NCBI GenBank assembly: GCA_017561105.1
Contig: JAFZDR010000172.1
Span: 1 to 6,278 of the forward strand
DNA from: Alistipes sp.
Lineage (GTDB): Bacteria; Bacteroidota; Bacteroidia; Bacteroidales; Rikenellaceae
DNA: 6,278 nucleotides
Direction: 5' to 3'
How positions within the stretch are numbered: the first letter of the stretch is position 1; the number at the start of each line of letters is the position of its first letter. The translations under genes were made by a program, and so were the position numbers. A model generated the notes under the pieces. That model did no database searches and was not told the origin of the DNA. It was given only the letters and a program-made list of their open reading frames with translations. Shown here piece after piece: positions 1 through 6,183 of the stretch.

Positions 1-17
1 ATCTGTTTCATTTTCAT
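1..17 (-). CDS. Start of an unidentified gene downstream of the sigma factor (partial, runs off left edge)
   Basis: On the minus strand an ATG at 17-15 opens a frame reading Met-Lys-Met-Lys-Gln before the window ends. It begins four bases after the sigma factor TAA (24-22), and a TAAGG stretch precedes it, so translational coupling and co-transcription with the sigma gene are likely. A second in-frame ATG at 11-9 is an alternative start. In Bacteroidetes the gene directly behind an ECF sigma gene is often its anti-sigma factor or a small membrane protein. That is the reasonable guess here, but it comes only from position: five codons cannot identify a family. Confidence 0.5.
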
Positions 18-21
18 AACC

Positions 22-573
22 TTACTCTATTTCAATAACCCTAACCTGTTCCTTAATTTTCTGTACTGCGTAGTGATAGTTTGTCTTCAAAGTCGACACA
101 CTCTGCCCCGTAGCTTGCGAGATCTCCTCGAACGACAACTCGTCGTAGTAGCGCATATTGAAGACCAATCGCTGTTTTGTCGGCAGTGTCAAAATGGCTC
201 TCTGCAGTCGCACCACAATCTCGTCTGCCGAAGGGTCAATCTCCTGCTCGAAGGTTGCAAGCAGCGATGTTCGCACCGAGTCGAGCGAGGCAAAAGCCCA
301 CTTTTTTCGTTTCTGCAACGCCTTTATGGCGACACTTGTCGCTATGCGATACAGCCACGCAGTCAAAGAACTCTCTGTTTCACCTCGGAAATCGCCAATG
401 GAGAGGTATGCGCGGGCGAATGTATCTTGCAAAACATCCTCAGCCTCCTCGTGCTGAACAACCACGCGACGGATATGCCAATAGAGCCTGTCACCATACT
501 GCTCAATCAGCCGATCAAATGCTTCCACCGAGTTGCTCCTGAGTTGAGCAATAATTGCCTCTCCGTTCTTCAT
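22..573 (-). CDS. ECF-family RNA polymerase sigma factor (sigma-70 regions 2 and 4)
   Basis: This 183-residue protein has the size and two-domain layout of an extracytoplasmic-function sigma factor, which directs RNA polymerase core to a specific promoter set. Region 2 covers about residues 15-90. It contains the core-binding segment with E-EAEDVLQDTFARAY (43-56) and the promoter-melting helix with AWLYRIATSVAIKALQKRKK (72-91). Region 4 covers about 122-177, with LPTKQRLVFNMRYYDELSFEEIS (130-152) and the helix-turn-helix TGQSVSTLKTNYHYAVQKIK (155-174), which would read the -35 element. No region 1 or 3 is present, as expected for ECF sigmas. The ATG at 573 sits at a sensible distance before region 2; no strong Shine-Dalgarno precedes it, normal for this phylum. 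A second gene starts four bases after the stop, probably in the same operon. It is transcribed divergently from the large lipoprotein gene. The regulon and the ECF subgroup cannot be read from the sequence. Confidence 0.95.
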   Translation of the reverse strand: MKNGEAIIAQLRSNSVEAFDRLIEQYGDRLYWHIRRVVVQHEEAEDVLQDTFARAYLSIGDFRGETESSLTAWLYRIATSVAIKALQKRKKWAFASLDSVRTSLLATFEQEIDPSADEIVVRLQRAILTLPTKQRLVFNMRYYDELSFEEISQATGQSVSTLKTNYHYAVQKIKEQVRVIEIE

Positions 574-599
574 CTGTCCGAGTTCACTTATATAGACCC

Positions 600-615
600 C
601 CTTTTCTGCAAAAGG
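600..615 (-). other. Small hairpin in the presumed sigma factor leader
   Basis: A perfect 6-bp inverted repeat (CCTTTT / AAAAGG) encloses a four-base loop (606-609). It lies between the candidate promoter and the sigma start codon, about 27 bases upstream of the ATG. Four of the six pairs are A-T, so it is only modestly stable. A function is not shown. Confidence 0.25.
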
Positions 616-631
616 TTAAATTTGGACTACA

Positions 632-639
632 CAAAATTA
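632..639 (-). promoter_or_regulatory. Candidate -7 element of the sigma factor promoter
   Basis: The minus strand reads TAATTTTG here, an exact fit to the Bacteroidetes -7 consensus TAnnTTTG. The matching -33 TTTG is poor: the best candidate is AGTG at 664-661, 21 bases upstream. Transcription would begin near 625, giving a leader of about 50 bases. The region is AT-rich, so a chance match is possible. Confidence 0.45.
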
Positions 640-708
640 GCAATTTTTTTGAATTATTTTCACTTTAATGTCCATTCACCAAGAAATTACACCTTTTCAC
701 CCTCGCTT

Positions 709-740
709 TTTGTAAAATCGGCAAAAAGGTCGTAACTTTG
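709..740 (+). promoter_or_regulatory. Bacteroidetes-type promoter (-33/-7) for the large lipoprotein gene
   Basis: TTTG at 709-712 and TAACTTTG at 733-740 match the -33 (TTTG) and -7 (TAnnTTTG) consensus of the Bacteroidetes primary sigma factor, with a 20-base spacer that is within the usual range. The start of transcription would fall near 745-748, leaving an untranslated leader of about 50 bases before the ATG at 796. Because the match is to the housekeeping consensus, control by the divergent ECF sigma factor is not indicated. Confidence 0.8.
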
Positions 741-748
741 TGTCGATT

Positions 749-767
749 ATACTTACTGCATAAGTAT
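749..767 (+). repeat. Short inverted repeat at the predicted 5' end of the lipoprotein mRNA
   Basis: ATACTTA (749-755) and TAAGTAT (761-767) are perfect reverse complements around the five-base spacer CTGCA. The element starts within a few bases of the predicted transcription start. It overlaps a second palindrome, GTATC-T-GATAC (764-774), whose left arm uses the last bases of the first repeat. It could be a DNA operator or an mRNA 5'-end hairpin. Being AT-rich and short, it could also be chance. Confidence 0.45.
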
Positions 768-795
768 CTGATACAAAACTTTAAATAACTACAAG

Positions 796-3700
796 ATGAA
801 AAATTTGACAAAAATCTTCTTTGTCGTTGCTGCGATGGTCGCATTTTCGTGTACCACCGATGTAACGGAGGACCTCGGCATTGCAGTCGGTGGTCAGACA
901 GAGATCTCCCTCTCGTTGGAGGAGTCGCGCACTCACATCAGCGGCAAGGCGGGTGATGAGTATCCGCTCTACTGGAGCGCGGGCGACAAGATTGCCGTAA
1001 ACGGCATAGCTTCGGAGTCTCTTTCGGAGTCGTCACACGGCAAGAGCAGCGCAACCTTCACCATCAACGGAGTGGTAGAGTATCCTTACAACATTGTCTA
1101 CCCTGCTCCTGCTGAGGGCGTAACCGCAGCTGAGGGATTGCAGGCGGTATCATTCCTCGCAACTCAGGAGTACACCGCAGGTACATTTGCCGAGGGTGCA
1201 GTTCCGATGTATACACAGGTAGCAAGCGCGAGTGAGGCAGCAAACCTTAAGCACCTTGCAGGTGTTTTGTGCATTGCCCCAAAGGGAGAGGGCGTAGTCC
1301 TCACCTCGATGACCGTTACTGCCGAGAGTGGCAAGATTGCAGGTAACTTCGATGTAGATTGCGCAACCGGCGCATTGACCGCACACGACGATGCAGTGAA
1401 CACCGTAACTGTAACATTCGGCGAGGGCTTGACACTCGGTGCAGAGGCAACACCAATCTATGTAGCTGTTCCTGCGGGCAAGTACGGAGTATTCTCGGTT
1501 ACAATCAACTCTACAGCCGGCAAGATGGCTGTTCACTTCGATAGCGCATCGAATCCTATCAGTGCAGGCACAGTTCGTGAGTTTACGCCATTTGTTTATG
1601 CAACCAATGTTGCCGAGGGGGAGGAGTTCCTTATCGATAGCGCAGATGCGTTGATTCGCTTTGCCAAAATTGCAAGCAACTTTACACCATACACTTCGGC
1701 AAAGGTTGTTGCTGCAATCGACATGACAGGTAAGGAGTGGACTCCAATCGAGGGCTTTGCTCACGCATTCGACGGTGGCAACTTCGAGATTAAGGGTTTG
1801 ACTGCGCCACTCTTCGGCACAATCACAGCTACCGAGATTAAGAATGTAAAGCTCGTTGATGTAAACATCCTCGCTATTGGAAGCAAGGAGGTTGGTTCTA
1901 TCGCATGCAAAATCGACAACACTGCAGCTGTAGTTTCGAATTGTTCGGCAAGTGGAAAGATGGTTTTGCAGAATAACGGAGCATTGAGTAGCACTATCTA
2001 TTCGGCAGGTCTTATCGCAAGATCAACATCGACGCAGACATTCTCCAATCTCACCAACGAAATTGATATTGAAGTTTCAGGAGAGTTTAGCGAAGAAAAT
2101 ACCTACGTCTGCGGTTGTGTTGGTTATGCCAAGGATTTGACTGTAGAGAATCTCACAAACCTCGGAAATCTCACATTCAAGGACATCGTATCGCCTCGTG
2201 CTTGTCTGTGCGGAGTGACAGGATATACCAAAGTCTATAAAAACTGCGTAAACGGTGTACAAGGTGATGCAACCAAAGGTTGCCTCAAATATGAAGGCAC
2301 CAAGAATGCTTCTTTCTGGGCCGGAGGTATCGGCGGAGTATCGGATGCTACGAGAACACTTACAAACTGTATAAACTATGGTTCAATTATCGTTACCGAG
2401 AATGCCAGCGCAGCAGGTGTTATCGTGGGAGGTATATATGCTAATTGCCAGAGTAGCAAGTCGGCCGTAATCTATACATTCGATGGCTGTGCAAACCACG
2501 GCGAACTCTCTATTAAACCAGCATCTACCAGTGGTAATGTGAAAGTTGGAGGAGGCTGGGCACAGACAAGCGGCACGTACGATACATTTAAGATTCTCAA
2601 CGGCTTTACAAATACAGGAGATATTACTGTTGAGATTGATAATGTCGTTGGAGGTACAGTCCTTGTTGGCGGTGCTGTAAGTACATTTAACAAGGGTCTT
2701 CACGCCGATTCAAACGGAGTTATCAAGAATGAGGGTAACATTACCTATAAAGGTGTCACCAGCACAGCAAGCTATACCCGAATATCAGGAGTTCTTGCTC
2801 ATACTGCAAGTACGCCATTGGATTCTGCTAACTTATCGTATGTTAATACCGGCGATATCACAGCCATAGGTCAATTCGGAACAACCGGATATGTAGGCGG
2901 AGTGATGGGTACAGGTCGAAATATATCAAATGCTCGAAGCTTCTGTAACATAAAGGCTATTGGCGCCACCTATGTTGCTACAATTCTTGCAACGAGCGAC
3001 ACCACATACAAAGCTACAAATTGCCATAGTGGAGGTACTATATGCGTAGATGAGAGTGCCGGCAAGATTGACCTATCTCTCGAGAACTGGTATAACTATA
3101 TCTCCGCATACGATATGACTTACGATGCAGCGAAGAGTGCAAACTGCGGTTATATCGCAAGTATCGATGCCATCCCTGCATTCGAGGCTCCACACGAGAT
3201 TAACTCGGCTGAGGCATTGCTCGCATTTGCTGCCGAGGCTGCAACATTCGACAAGGACATCTCTATTACAGCAGATATCGATATGACAGACAAGGCTTGG
3301 ACTCCAATCGAAGGTTACAAGGGCTCAATCAAGGGTAACGGTAACAAAATTAAGGGCTTGACCGCGCCTTTGTTCGGCACAACAGCTGCTTCAATCGAGA
3401 ACTTGCACCTTACTAATGCAGATATTACCGTTTCGGAGGTAGGCAATCTTCGCATCGGAGCTCTTGCAGGCAAGATCGACAACGCAACCGCTGTTATAAC
3501 AAACTGCTCTGCCGAGGGTAAGATGACTATCAACTGTACAATGACCGAGGCGATAGATGAGATCTTTATTGGAGGTCTGATCGGTGAGATCACAACTACC
3601 CAGGAGTGTTCTGAACTCTGCAACAAGCTTGACATTGTAATTGATGGTACTTACAAGAACACCATTCGCACCGGTGGTTGTATCGGTGATATTCGCAATG

Positions 3701-4743
3701 GCGCATTGATTAACTCTTCAAACCTCGGTACTATCACATTCAACGGTAGCACCGGCTCAACTCACGCATTCTCCGCAGGATTAGTTGCATACGCAAAAGT
3801 TTTGACAAACTGTACCAATGGTTCGGCAGATGACAATACCCACACAATGGGTTCCATAACCTTCAATGGTACAGCAAAGAATGCTTATGCATCAGGTATA
3901 ATCGCTACTGTTGCTTGTAATACAGCCATTACAAACTGCCATAACTTTGGAGCTTTGACCCACTCTTCTACATCGAAGACCACAAGCACAACTCTGATGG
4001 GAGGTATGTCCGCATACTTCTCGAATGCCTCATTGACCGCAACATTCGATGGTTGCAGCAACAATGGACCTATCTACAATATCTCTATAAGCACAGGAGA
4101 CTTAAAGGTTGGAGGCCTTATCGGACACATGGGTAGTGGCACACTCAACATTGTTAATGGCTACACCAACAATGGAGACATGATCGTCGAGCAGCAGAAT
4201 TCAACCGGAGTTGTACAGATTGGCGGTATAATCGGAAACTACTCGGGCGCATGGACTACAAGCTCTACTAAGGGTGTATATAATAGCGGTGCCATCACCT
4301 ATAATGGAACCTCTACGGCGTCTACTGTTCGTGTTGGAGGTATTGTAGCTGCTATGGCTGTTGCAATCCCAACAATCGAGGGCTTCGAGGTAGTAAACAC
4401 TGGTAATATCAAATCAGCAGGTACAGGTAAGGATGTATATGTTGGTGGTATCCAGGGTGCCGGCAAGTCTATTTCGGGCGCTAAGTGCTACTGCAACATT
4501 CGTACTGAGAATGTCACTGCATCCGGTTGGATTATGCCGGCAGCGCGCACATCTACACTCAAGGCTACCAACTGCCAGATTGGTGGTAACACAGTAGAAA
4601 TCGACGAGGCTGACGAGAGCGAGAAGCTCTATCCAATCACCGCAGATAACTACTTCAACTACATCTACAGCTCGCCTATCGACAAGGAGACAGCGGAGGC
4701 TGATGGTTGTTATCCCCTCTCGGTAAAGCCAACAATTCAATAA
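796..4743 (+). CDS. Large surface lipoprotein: fimbrillin-like N-terminal domain plus two GLUG-type beta-repeat modules
   Basis: The 1315-residue product begins with a lipoprotein signal peptide: Lys at 2 and 6, a hydrophobic stretch at 7-17, and a lipobox ending AFSC with Cys19 as the predicted lipidated residue. Acidic residues follow at 22, 25 and 26. Residues ~34-268 resemble the beta-sandwich of Bacteroidales fimbrillin/Mfa-like proteins: SRTHISG (44-50), YPLYWSAGDKIAVNG (56-70), YPYNIVYPA (96-104) and a closing AGTVREFTPF (257-266). Residues ~276-797 and ~798-1315 are two copies of one module, each opening with an IDMT-K-WTPIEG segment, then IKGLTAPLFGT, then about nine rungs of the form (V/I)GG(I/L)xG...NxGxI. 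These resemble GLUG-motif repeats, expected to stack as a beta-solenoid. No sorting or pilin C-terminal domain and no catalytic signature is visible. The likely role is a cell-surface adhesin or structural protein, which is an inference. The start is fixed by the signal peptide. A 38-codon ORF follows 21 bp downstream. Confidence 0.92.
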   Translation: MKNLTKIFFVVAAMVAFSCTTDVTEDLGIAVGGQTEISLSLEESRTHISGKAGDEYPLYWSAGDKIAVNGIASESLSESSHGKSSATFTINGVVEYPYNIVYPAPAEGVTAAEGLQAVSFLATQEYTAGTFAEGAVPMYTQVASASEAANLKHLAGVLCIAPKGEGVVLTSMTVTAESGKIAGNFDVDCATGALTAHDDAVNTVTVTFGEGLTLGAEATPIYVAVPAGKYGVFSVTINSTAGKMAVHFDSASNPISAGTVREFTPFVYATNVAEGEEFLIDSADALIRFAKIASNFTPYTSAKVVAAIDMTGKEWTPIEGFAHAFDGGNFEIKGLTAPLFGTITATEIKNVKLVDVNILAIGSKEVGSIACKIDNTAAVVSNCSASGKMVLQNNGALSSTIYSAGLIARSTSTQTFSNLTNEIDIEVSGEFSEENTYVCGCVGYAKDLTVENLTNLGNLTFKDIVSPRACLCGVTGYTKVYKNCVNGVQGDATKGCLKYEGTKNASFWAGGIGGVSDATRTLTNCINYGSIIVTENASAAGVIVGGIYANCQSSKSAVIYTFDGCANHGELSIKPASTSGNVKVGGGWAQTSGTYDTFKILNGFTNTGDITVEIDNVVGGTVLVGGAVSTFNKGLHADSNGVIKNEGNITYKGVTSTASYTRISGVLAHTASTPLDSANLSYVNTGDITAIGQFGTTGYVGGVMGTGRNISNARSFCNIKAIGATYVATILATSDTTYKATNCHSGGTICVDESAGKIDLSLENWYNYISAYDMTYDAAKSANCGYIASIDAIPAFEAPHEINSAEALLAFAAEAATFDKDISITADIDMTDKAWTPIEGYKGSIKGNGNKIKGLTAPLFGTTAASIENLHLTNADITVSEVGNLRIGALAGKIDNATAVITNCSAEGKMTINCTMTEAIDEIFIGGLIGEITTTQECSELCNKLDIVIDGTYKNTIRTGGCIGDIRNGALINSSNLGTITFNGSTGSTHAFSAGLVAYAKVLTNCTNGSADDNTHTMGSITFNGTAKNAYASGIIATVACNTAITNCHNFGALTHSSTSKTTSTTLMGGMSAYFSNASLTATFDGCSNNGPIYNISISTGDLKVGGLIGHMGSGTLNIVNGYTNNGDMIVEQQNSTGVVQIGGIIGNYSGAWTTSSTKGVYNSGAITYNGTSTASTVRVGGIVAAMAVAIPTIEGFEVVNTGNIKSAGTGKDVYVGGIQGAGKSISGAKCYCNIRTENVTASGWIMPAARTSTLKATNCQIGGNTVEIDEADESEKLYPITADNYFNYIYSSPIDKETAEADGCYPLSVKPTIQ
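1621..3186 (+). repeat. Beta-repeat module 1 of the lipoprotein (residues ~276-797)
   Basis: This is the first of two homologous coding modules. Landmarks are the IDSADAL opening (280), WTPIEG (315), GLTAPLFGT (334-342), KIDN...SNCSASGKM (372-389), a series of GG-x-G / N-x-G rungs, KATNC-SGG (739-747) and the closing NWYNYIS (764-770). Corresponding landmarks in module 2 lie 517-522 residues further on, so there are almost no insertions or deletions between copies. The middle of this module uses more A/T-ending codons than the N-terminal domain. Confidence 0.88.
3187..4740 (+). repeat. Beta-repeat module 2 of the lipoprotein (residues ~798-1315)
   Basis: This second copy has the same order of landmarks: INSAEAL (802-808), WTPIEG (835), KIDN...TNCSAEGKM (893-910), matching rungs, KATNC-IGG (1256-1264) and NYFNYIY (1285-1291). 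It runs to the stop codon, so the protein ends exactly where a module ends. The clearest nucleotide similarity to module 1 is at the module start (about 1719-1830 against 3279-3390); the centre is much more diverged. Confidence 0.88.
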
Positions 4744-4764
4744 CCCCTAAAAACAGTTACTATT

Positions 4765-4881
4765 ATGAAGAATTATTTGAAACCAGAATTTGAGATTTTC
4801 GAGGTAGCTGTCGAGGGCGGCTACGGCGATAGTGTTCTCCTCCCGGGCTTTGGCACGGAGAACGACGAGTTGGTTTACTAA
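4765..4881 (+). CDS. Small protein of 38 residues, function unknown
   Basis: The ATG at 4765 opens a 38-codon frame ending in TAA at 4879-4881, 21 bp after the stop of the large lipoprotein gene and before a strong terminator, so it is probably on the same transcript. The product begins MKNYLKPEFEIFEV, continues through GGYGDS (18-23) and LPGFG (26-30), and ends in an acidic ENDELVY (32-38). From general familiarity, short ORFs starting with a K-x-Y-x-KPE-x-E type motif and ending in a variable Gly/acidic tail recur in Bacteroidales genomes, often as uncharacterised proteins. I cannot name a family. No signal peptide or membrane segment is present. Codon choice (GAG, GGC, TTC, CTC) resembles the neighbouring genes, which supports real coding. 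A peptide precursor, a small regulator or a partner of the lipoprotein are all possible. Confidence 0.72.
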   Translation: MKNYLKPEFEIFEVAVEGGYGDSVLLPGFGTENDELVY

Positions 4882-4916
4882 TTAGCTTTTAGCCATTGGC
4901 CATTAGCCATTAGCTA
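4882..4916 (+). repeat. Heptamer array, copy A (five 7-bp units, TTAGCYA)
   Basis: Five head-to-tail 7-mers (TTAGCTT, TTAGCCA, TTGGCCA, TTAGCCA, TTAGCTA) begin directly after the stop codon of the small ORF. Bases 4895-4915 are identical to 6197-6217 on the far side of queA, and the match extends left with one mismatch to 4889. It lies between the small ORF and the terminator, so it would be in the 3' untranslated part of the surface-gene transcript. Confidence 0.85.
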
Positions 4917-4928
4917 AAGCATAGAGAG

Positions 4929-4964
4929 AATCGGGCAAGTTACCTTGCCCGATTTCTTTGTTTT
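4929..4964 (+). terminator. Intrinsic terminator of the lipoprotein / small-ORF unit
   Basis: A perfect 10-bp stem, ATCGGGCAAG (4930-4939) with CTTGCCCGAT (4944-4953), closes on a TTAC loop, and an A-T pair (4929/4954) extends it. It is followed by the T-rich run TTTCTTTGTTTT. The tail favours the plus strand. On the minus strand the stem is followed by TCTCTCTAT, so it may also slow transcription coming from queA, whose stop codon is only 20 bases away. Confidence 0.9.
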
Positions 4965-4973
4965 AACTACACC

Positions 4974-6179
4974 CTATCGCATCAGCAATGACGAATCGCC
5001 ATACGACAGAAAACGGAAATCGTTTGCAAGAGCATAGTCGTAGATACGATGCCAATCATCTCCGAGATATGCCGATACGAGCAATAGCAAGGTCGATTTC
5101 GGCTGATGGAAGTTGGTTACGATATTGCGCACAATGCGGAAATTGTAGCCCAGCGGAGTGATCATAATCTCGGTTGCGGCACGAAGACGCTCGAGGCCCT
5201 GTTGCTCCATATATAATATAAGTATATCGAGAGCCTCCTCACCCGAGAAGTCGGCAGGAATGTCGTACAACTCCCACTGCCCTACTACATCGTAGTCGTA
5301 TGCCTTACCGTTTTTAATTCGCCAAGCCAGCGCCGAGAGCGACTCCAAAGTACGCACCGAGGTTGTGCCCACAGCGACAATCTTACCATAGTTGGCACGC
5401 AACTTACGCAGTGTTGCAAGTGTAACATCGAAGTGCTCGGTATGCATTGCGTGCTTGGTGGCATCCTCATCCTTGACAGGCAGGAATGTACCCGCACCCA
5501 CATGGAGCGTAACCTCCGCGAAGTCGAAACCTCGCTCGCGCATACCCTCGATAAGTGGTTGCGTAAAGTGCAGACCCGCAGTAGGTGCTGCCACCGAACC
5601 CTCAAAGCGCGAATAGACGGTCTGATAGCGAGTATTGTCGATATCCTCGCTCTCGCGGTTGAGATATGGCGGAATAGGAATACGACCGAGATACTCCAAG
5701 AGTTGACCGAAGGTCATAGGGGCACTCCACTCAAAGCGAACGATATGCTCGCGAGTACCGCGCTCGGCAATATATGCCTGCAAGGTGTAGTGCTCGCCCT
5801 CGTAGTCGAACGGAATCTCCACTGCGCCCTCCTTCCACTTTTTGAGGTTGCCCACAATGCACGACCACTCGCACTCGTCCTTCACCGAGAAGGCGTGTTC
5901 GTAGTCGGCAGGGGCGTGCGGTTCAAGGCAGAATACCTCAACGCGCGCACCCGACGGTTTGTGCATCACAAGACGCGCACGCACCACCTTTGTATTGTTG
6001 AACACGAGGAGTGAGCCCTCGGGCAACATATCGGGAATATCCGAGAAGTGTCGCTCTATAATCTCGCCACCACGATAGACAAGCAGCTTAGACGAGTCGC
6101 GCTCCGAAAGCGGAAACTTCGCAATACGCTCGTCAGGCAGTGGATAGTCGTAGTCGTTTATGTTGATGTATCTCTCCAT
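4974..6179 (-). CDS. queA: S-adenosylmethionine:tRNA ribosyltransferase-isomerase (QueA), long form
   Basis: QueA transfers and isomerises the ribosyl group of S-adenosylmethionine onto the preQ1 base at tRNA position 34, giving epoxyqueuosine, the next-to-last step of queuosine synthesis in the cytoplasm. Family signatures run in order: DYPLPDERIAKFPLSERDSSKLLV (11-34), FNNTKVVRARL (60-70), LGRIPIPPYL (164-173), RYQTVYSRFEGSVAAPTAGLHFT (184-206), LHVGAGTFLPV (225-235), HAMHTEHF (243-250), VGTTSVRTLES (270-280), TNFHQPKSTLLLLVSA (355-370) and FLSYGDSSLL (390-399). At 401 residues it exceeds the usual 340-360. Most of the excess is about 35 residues between VRTLES and TEIMITPLGY (~286-336). 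A long paralogue besides a standard QueA occurs in some Bacteroidetes, so the exact role is less sure than the family. The start is firm: an in-frame TAG lies 18 bases upstream of the ATG. It converges on the small ORF. Confidence 0.93.
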   Translation of the reverse strand: MERYININDYDYPLPDERIAKFPLSERDSSKLLVYRGGEIIERHFSDIPDMLPEGSLLVFNNTKVVRARLVMHKPSGARVEVFCLEPHAPADYEHAFSVKDECEWSCIVGNLKKWKEGAVEIPFDYEGEHYTLQAYIAERGTREHIVRFEWSAPMTFGQLLEYLGRIPIPPYLNRESEDIDNTRYQTVYSRFEGSVAAPTAGLHFTQPLIEGMRERGFDFAEVTLHVGAGTFLPVKDEDATKHAMHTEHFDVTLATLRKLRANYGKIVAVGTTSVRTLESLSALAWRIKNGKAYDYDVVGQWELYDIPADFSGEEALDILILYMEQQGLERLRAATEIMITPLGYNFRIVRNIVTNFHQPKSTLLLLVSAYLGDDWHRIYDYALANDFRFLSYGDSSLLMR

Positions 6180-6183
6180 AAAT

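Noticed and set aside
73..735. Plus-strand open frame of 220 codons across the sigma gene and the divergent region
   Set aside because: It is antisense to a clear ECF sigma factor, shows no domain pattern, and runs through AT-rich promoter sequence. It is a shadow of the real gene.
574..795. Invertible (phase-variable) promoter for the surface gene
   Set aside because: Such switches need a pair of longer inverted repeats flanking the promoter. Only one short closely spaced dyad downstream of it was found, and no recombinase gene is nearby.
1150..1764. Minus-strand open frame of 204 codons inside the lipoprotein gene
   Set aside because: The translation is unusually Cys-rich and patternless, as expected from the reverse strand of GCA/ACC-type codons. 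The plus-strand frame is unambiguous.
1621..4740. Module duplication as an assembly artefact
   Set aside because: The copies differ throughout in sequence while keeping protein register, so they are old diverged paralogous segments and not a misassembled repeat.
5433..6014. Plus-strand open frame of 193 codons inside queA
   Set aside because: It is opposite strongly conserved QueA motifs and has no recognisable features of its own.
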